DNA from: Caldilineae bacterium
Lineage (GTDB): Bacteria; Chloroflexota; Anaerolineae; Epilineales; Epilineaceae
Assembly: GCA_020634625.1 (NCBI GenBank)
Contig: JACKBJ010000001.1
Span: 287,389-351,388, forward strand
Direction of reading: 5' to 3'
Length of the DNA: 64,000 nucleotides
The position numbers and the translations under genes were made by a program. Below, piece by piece: positions 61,085 through 64,000 of the stretch. Position 1 is the first letter of the stretch, and each line of letters starts with the position of its first letter. The notes under the pieces are model-generated. The model was not told the DNA's origin and ran no database searches. It saw nothing but the letters and a program-made list of their open reading frames with translations.

Positions 61085-61810
61085 ATGTCCGATCCGGTCG
61101 TGGAGGCCCAGAAGCGCGAGGCTGGCGAGGCCGCCGCCGCGCTGGTCGAGTCTGGCATGCGGATCGGACTCGGCACCGGCTCGACCGTGCGCTACACGAT
61201 CGAAGCCATCGGCCGCAAGCTGACACGCGGCGAGCTGCACGATGTCATCGGCGTCCCGACCAGCGAGGCCTCGGACCGGCTCGCCCGCAGCCTGGGCATC
61301 CCGCTCGCGAGCCTGGCCGAGCTTCCCAGGCTGGACCTGTGCATCGACGGCGCCGACGAGGTCTCACCCGAGCTGGATCTGATCAAGGGCCTGGGTGCAG
61401 CCCTGCTCCGGGAGAAGATCGTGGCCGCGGCCTCCGCGCGTCTGGCGATCGTCATCGACGCAGGCAAACGGGTGTCTCGGCTGGGCACGCGCGCCCCGCT
61501 GCCGGTCGCGGTGCTGCCCTTCGGCTGGCAAAGCCAGCTGCCCTTCCTGGCCGAGCTCGGCGCCGTCCCCGAGCTGCGCCGTGACGCCAGCGGCGAGATC
61601 GTCGTGACCGACGATGGGCTGTTCCTGCTGGACTGCCGCTTCGCCGAGGGAATCGACGATCCGGCAGCATTGGAGCGAGCCCTCGCCATGCGGCCGGGCA
61701 TCGTCGAATGCGGCCTCTTCCTGAACATGTGCGAGCGGGTCTTCGTGGCCGGCGACGCGGGCGTCACCGAGCTGCGGCGCCGTTCGAGCACGGCGGCCCC
61801 GGAGGCCTAG
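61085..61810 (+). CDS. rpiA: Ribose-5-phosphate isomerase A
   Basis: The 241-residue enzyme interconverts ribose-5- and ribulose-5-phosphate in the pentose phosphate pathway. Signatures are GLGTGSTV (about 27-34), IDGADEVSPELDLIKGLG (about 85-102) with the catalytic Asp/Glu, and ALLREKIVA. gaggag 6-11 nt upstream supports the ATG 61085; the open frame adds 17 residues upstream. It has its own promoter (61004-61012). Confidence 0.96.
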   Translation: MSDPVVEAQKREAGEAAAALVESGMRIGLGTGSTVRYTIEAIGRKLTRGELHDVIGVPTSEASDRLARSLGIPLASLAELPRLDLCIDGADEVSPELDLIKGLGAALLREKIVAAASARLAIVIDAGKRVSRLGTRAPLPVAVLPFGWQSQLPFLAELGAVPELRRDASGEIVVTDDGLFLLDCRFAEGIDDPAALERALAMRPGIVECGLFLNMCERVFVAGDAGVTELRRRSSTAAPEA

Positions 61811-61821
61811 CGCAACCGATC

Positions 61822-62832
61822 TCAGGCGCCGATCAAGGGCCGCAGCATCAGATAGGCCGCGGCACCGAGCAGCGCCGTGATCGGCACGGTGATCAACCAG
61901 GCCACGCCGATGTCGGCCAGGTTCATCCAACGCACCTGGCTCATGCGCTCGGACGCGCCGGCACCCACGATCGCCGAGCTGACGACGTGGGTGGTGCTGA
62001 CCGGCCCGCCCAGCAGCGATGCGCTCAGGATGACGGCGGCGGCCGCGGTCTGCGACGTCAGGCTGTGGATCGGGCGGATCCGATAGAACTTGCCGCCGAG
62101 GGTGCGGATGATGCGCCAGCCGCCGGCCGCCGTGCCCAGGCCGATCGCGGTCGCGCTGGCCAGGACGACCCAGAGCGGCACGTGGAAGGTCGCTTGGTAG
62201 CCGAGCGTCACCAGCCCCATCGTGATGATGCCCATGGTCTTCTGGGCGTCGTTGGTGCCGTGCGAGAGCGCCAAGGCCGTCGCGCTCAGGAGCTGGAGCC
62301 GGTTGAAGTGCTTGTTGATGCGCGGCGTGGCCCCCCGCGCGGCGCCCAGGATGAACCGCAAGACCAGCCAGGCCACCACGAAGCCCAACAGCGGCGAGAC
62401 GAAGAGCGCCAGGGCCACCTTCGTCAGGCCGGCCACACGGATGATGCTCCAGCCCCCGAAGGCCGCGGCGCCGCCGACCAGCCCACCGGCAAGCGCATGC
62501 GAGGAGCTGGAGGGAATGCCCCACCACCAGGTGACCAGGTTCCACGAGGACGCCGCGAGCAGGGCCGCCAGGACCACCGTGATGGTGACGCCGGAGGGGT
62601 CGACCACCTCCTTGCCGACCGTATTGGCCACCGCCAGTCCGAAAAGCAGCGGGCCGACCAGGTTCGCGCCTGCGGCCAGGAGCAGGGCAGCGCGCGGTGA
62701 GAGGGCTCGGGACGCGATCATGGTGGCGACCACGTTGGCGGCGTCGTGGAAGCCGTTCAGGAAGTCGAACACCAGCGCGACCGCAAGCAGCGTCGCGAAG
62801 ATCAGGTGGGTCCCGGGCGTCGGGCCGAACAT
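61822..62832 (-). CDS. PiT-family inorganic phosphate transporter
   Basis: The 336-residue permease has about ten transmembrane segments. Two PiT signatures, GFHDAANVVAT near the N-terminus and GTNDAQKTMG in the second half, mark the inverted-repeat halves that bind phosphate with a cation. It is the second of two genes with the DUF47 protein, 19 nt apart. This low-affinity, metal-phosphate symport type is not PstSCAB. Confidence 0.95.
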   Translation of the reverse strand: MFGPTPGTHLIFATLLAVALVFDFLNGFHDAANVVATMIASRALSPRAALLLAAGANLVGPLLFGLAVANTVGKEVVDPSGVTITVVLAALLAASSWNLVTWWWGIPSSSSHALAGGLVGGAAAFGGWSIIRVAGLTKVALALFVSPLLGFVVAWLVLRFILGAARGATPRINKHFNRLQLLSATALALSHGTNDAQKTMGIITMGLVTLGYQATFHVPLWVVLASATAIGLGTAAGGWRIIRTLGGKFYRIRPIHSLTSQTAAAAVILSASLLGGPVSTTHVVSSAIVGAGASERMSQVRWMNLADIGVAWLITVPITALLGAAAYLMLRPLIGA

Positions 62833-62851
62833 GGTGGCGGAGTCCCCGGCC

Positions 62852-63475
62852 TCAGGTCATCTTCATGATGACCGACCCGAGGATGTTGGCCGCCTGATCG
62901 GCCTGGTCGGCCGCGTTGCTGACATGACGGTAGACCTCGCGCATGCGAAGCATGACCATCACGTGATGGATGTCCTCCGGTCCGCTGAAGAGCTCCGCTA
63001 CCGCCCGTCGGTACACGTCCTCGACCTGGTTCTCGCGATGCTTGGCCCGCCGGGCATGCTCGAGCGCAATGCGCGGGTTCTCGTCGAGGCGCTGCATGGC
63101 CAGGACCAGCTCGTCGGCCGCCTCGCGAAGCCGAAACACCATCTTGGCCAGGTGGGCGTCGGCCTGCACGCGCAACAGCCGCATCTCCTGCACCGTCGTG
63201 TAGGCGTAGTCCACCACGTCGTCCAGGTAGAGCGACAGGTCGTAGATGTTCTCCCGGTCGAAGGGCGTCACGAAGGTCTTGTGAAGCTCGTCGATCAGCA
63301 CGCGCCGCAGCTCGTCGGCCTCCTTCTCGCAGCGCTCCAGATCCTCGGCACCCTGTGGATCGCCGTCGGCGACGAATCGGTGCAGACTGTCGACGCCCTC
63401 CCGGACCTTCTCGGCATGCTCGCGCAAGAGACGGATGAACGTGTTCTCGCGCTTTCGCGCGCGCCTCGAAAACAT
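62852..63475 (-). CDS. DUF47/PhoU-like partner of PiT
   Basis: The 207-residue all-helical protein of the DUF47 (Pit accessory) family is a PhoU relative. Helical pattern with EKADELRRVLIDELHKTFVTPFDREDI-like segment (seen: HKTFVTPFDRENIYDLSLYL) is diagnostic. It commonly sits directly before pit genes, as here, and is thought to control phosphate uptake. ggag lies 9 nt upstream. The start of the two-gene operon is divergent from an alpha/beta hydrolase. Confidence 0.93.
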   Translation of the reverse strand: MFSRRARKRENTFIRLLREHAEKVREGVDSLHRFVADGDPQGAEDLERCEKEADELRRVLIDELHKTFVTPFDRENIYDLSLYLDDVVDYAYTTVQEMRLLRVQADAHLAKMVFRLREAADELVLAMQRLDENPRIALEHARRAKHRENQVEDVYRRAVAELFSGPEDIHHVMVMLRMREVYRHVSNAADQADQAANILGSVIMKMT

Positions 63476-63660
63476 GACGGGCAGCTCCGTTCGATCGGGA
63501 CGCCGAATCCGGCTGGATACGGGCCGGCGACACCGAAGGGATGACCGAACGATAACACACGCTCCCGGCCGACACCAGGGTCCGACCGCTGAAAGTGTAG
63601 CTCTTGACTACACGAAAATCGCTGGTTCGGGCTTCCTCGCTTCGAAGGCGCCATGGTCCT

Positions 63661-64000
63661 ATGATGTGGCTCATGACCAGGTCGCCACGCGGGCTAGAGC
63701 GCCGCGTCCTCGAGCTCGACTTCGACCTCTATCGCGTCGCCGTGCCGCTGCCCGACCATCCGGGCAGCCGGCTCAGCGTGATCGACATGCGGCCGCGCGG
63801 CGCCCGTCAGACCCTGGTCCTGCAACACGGCTTCGCCGGCTGCGCGGAGACCTGGGAGCACCAGATCGCCGCGCTCTGCGCCGGCTACCGGGTCGTCGCT
63901 CCCGACCTGCGGGGGCATGGCCAGAGCGACGACCCAAAGGGACGCTACGACCTCGAACGGCTCTGCGACGACTTGGACGCCATCGTAGACCACCTGGCCC
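63661..64000 (+). CDS. Alpha/beta-fold hydrolase, cut by the window end
   Basis: About 113 residues are visible, with no stop before position 64000. The N-terminal strand and oxyanion region LVLQHGFAGCAETWEHQI and APDLRGHGQSDDPKGRYD are typical of alpha/beta hydrolases (esterases, haloalkane dehalogenases and relatives). The nucleophile elbow is beyond the edge. Start could be 63661, 63664 or 63673. TATGAT at 63660-63665 lies where a leaderless mRNA beginning at the 63673 ATG would have its -10. Confidence 0.85.
   Translation, partial: MMWLMTRSPRGLERRVLELDFDLYRVAVPLPDHPGSRLSVIDMRPRGARQTLVLQHGFAGCAETWEHQIAALCAGYRVVAPDLRGHGQSDDPKGRYDLERLCDDLDAIVDHLA

Noticed and set aside
1..64000. tRNA, rRNA, CRISPR, IS or prophage content
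   Set aside because: I looked for T-loop motifs, repeated spacers, transposase and integrase motifs by eye and found none convincing.

Overview
The window is uniformly GC-rich DNA packed with protein-coding genes on both strands (51 called). I see no rRNA, tRNA, CRISPR array, IS element or prophage. The best guess for the source is a high-GC Chloroflexota bacterium. Four exported proteins carry a Pro/Thr/Ser-rich linker followed by a short hydrophobic L-P-x element (IHLPAIL, IYLPLIV, LWLPVLV, IYLPLGV), a pattern I associate with that phylum. The many NHL, FG-GAP and WxxD-type propeller proteins fit the same picture. The taxonomic call is inference and could be tested with UvrB, MetG or Rho phylogeny.

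Layout. 0.2-6.3 kb (+): a crotonase with no catalytic glutamates, an exported NHL/PA14 protein, an M20 amidohydrolase and an acyl-CoA synthetase. 6.3-10 kb (-): a 1236-residue exported VWA protein with an internal duplication. 10-17.5 kb: class I aldolase, a small HTH protein behind a strong promoter and structured leader, ADP-forming acyl-CoA synthetase, MetG and Rho. 17.8-21.3 kb (+): a translationally coupled hydrolase/NatA/NatB trio. 21.4-25.1 kb (-): PIG-L deacetylase, L,D-transpeptidase and two small unknown genes. 25.3-31.5 kb: MoeA, a secreted repeat protein with a clear terminator, SppA coupled to a hexapeptide acyltransferase, and Dus. 31.6-35.6 kb (+): antiporter, USP, thioredoxin-like protein and THUMP methyltransferase. 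35.6-40.6 kb: alanine-type aminotransferase, a MiaB-type enzyme, an NYN protein and DUF503. 40.7-47.1 kb: FG-GAP protein, UvrB, membrane cytochrome c and an exported LPL-tail protein.

47.4-58.8 kb is the most interesting part. A YchF-like protein with a damaged P-loop lies next to kynurenine formamidase (KynB). Next comes an enlarged tryptophan-2,3-dioxygenase-superfamily haem protein. It is divergent from a seven-gene operon: OYE-FN3 fusion, SDR, crotonase, RidA-like, acyl-CoA dehydrogenase, benzoate/2-aminobenzoate-CoA ligase, and a 532-residue protein I cannot place. A perfect 13-bp inverted repeat sits between two opposing promoter candidates. I read the locus as a tryptophan -> kynurenine -> anthranilate -> 2-aminobenzoyl-CoA catabolic module. 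Kynureninase and the aromatic monooxygenase are absent from the window.

58.9-64 kb: zinc-ribbon membrane protein, FolP, a small HExxH metalloprotein, RpiA, a PiT phosphate permease with its DUF47 partner, and the start of an alpha/beta hydrolase cut by the window end.

Many starts are set by 4-bp ATGA or GTGA overlaps, so translational coupling is common. All alignments were made by eye; no search was run.
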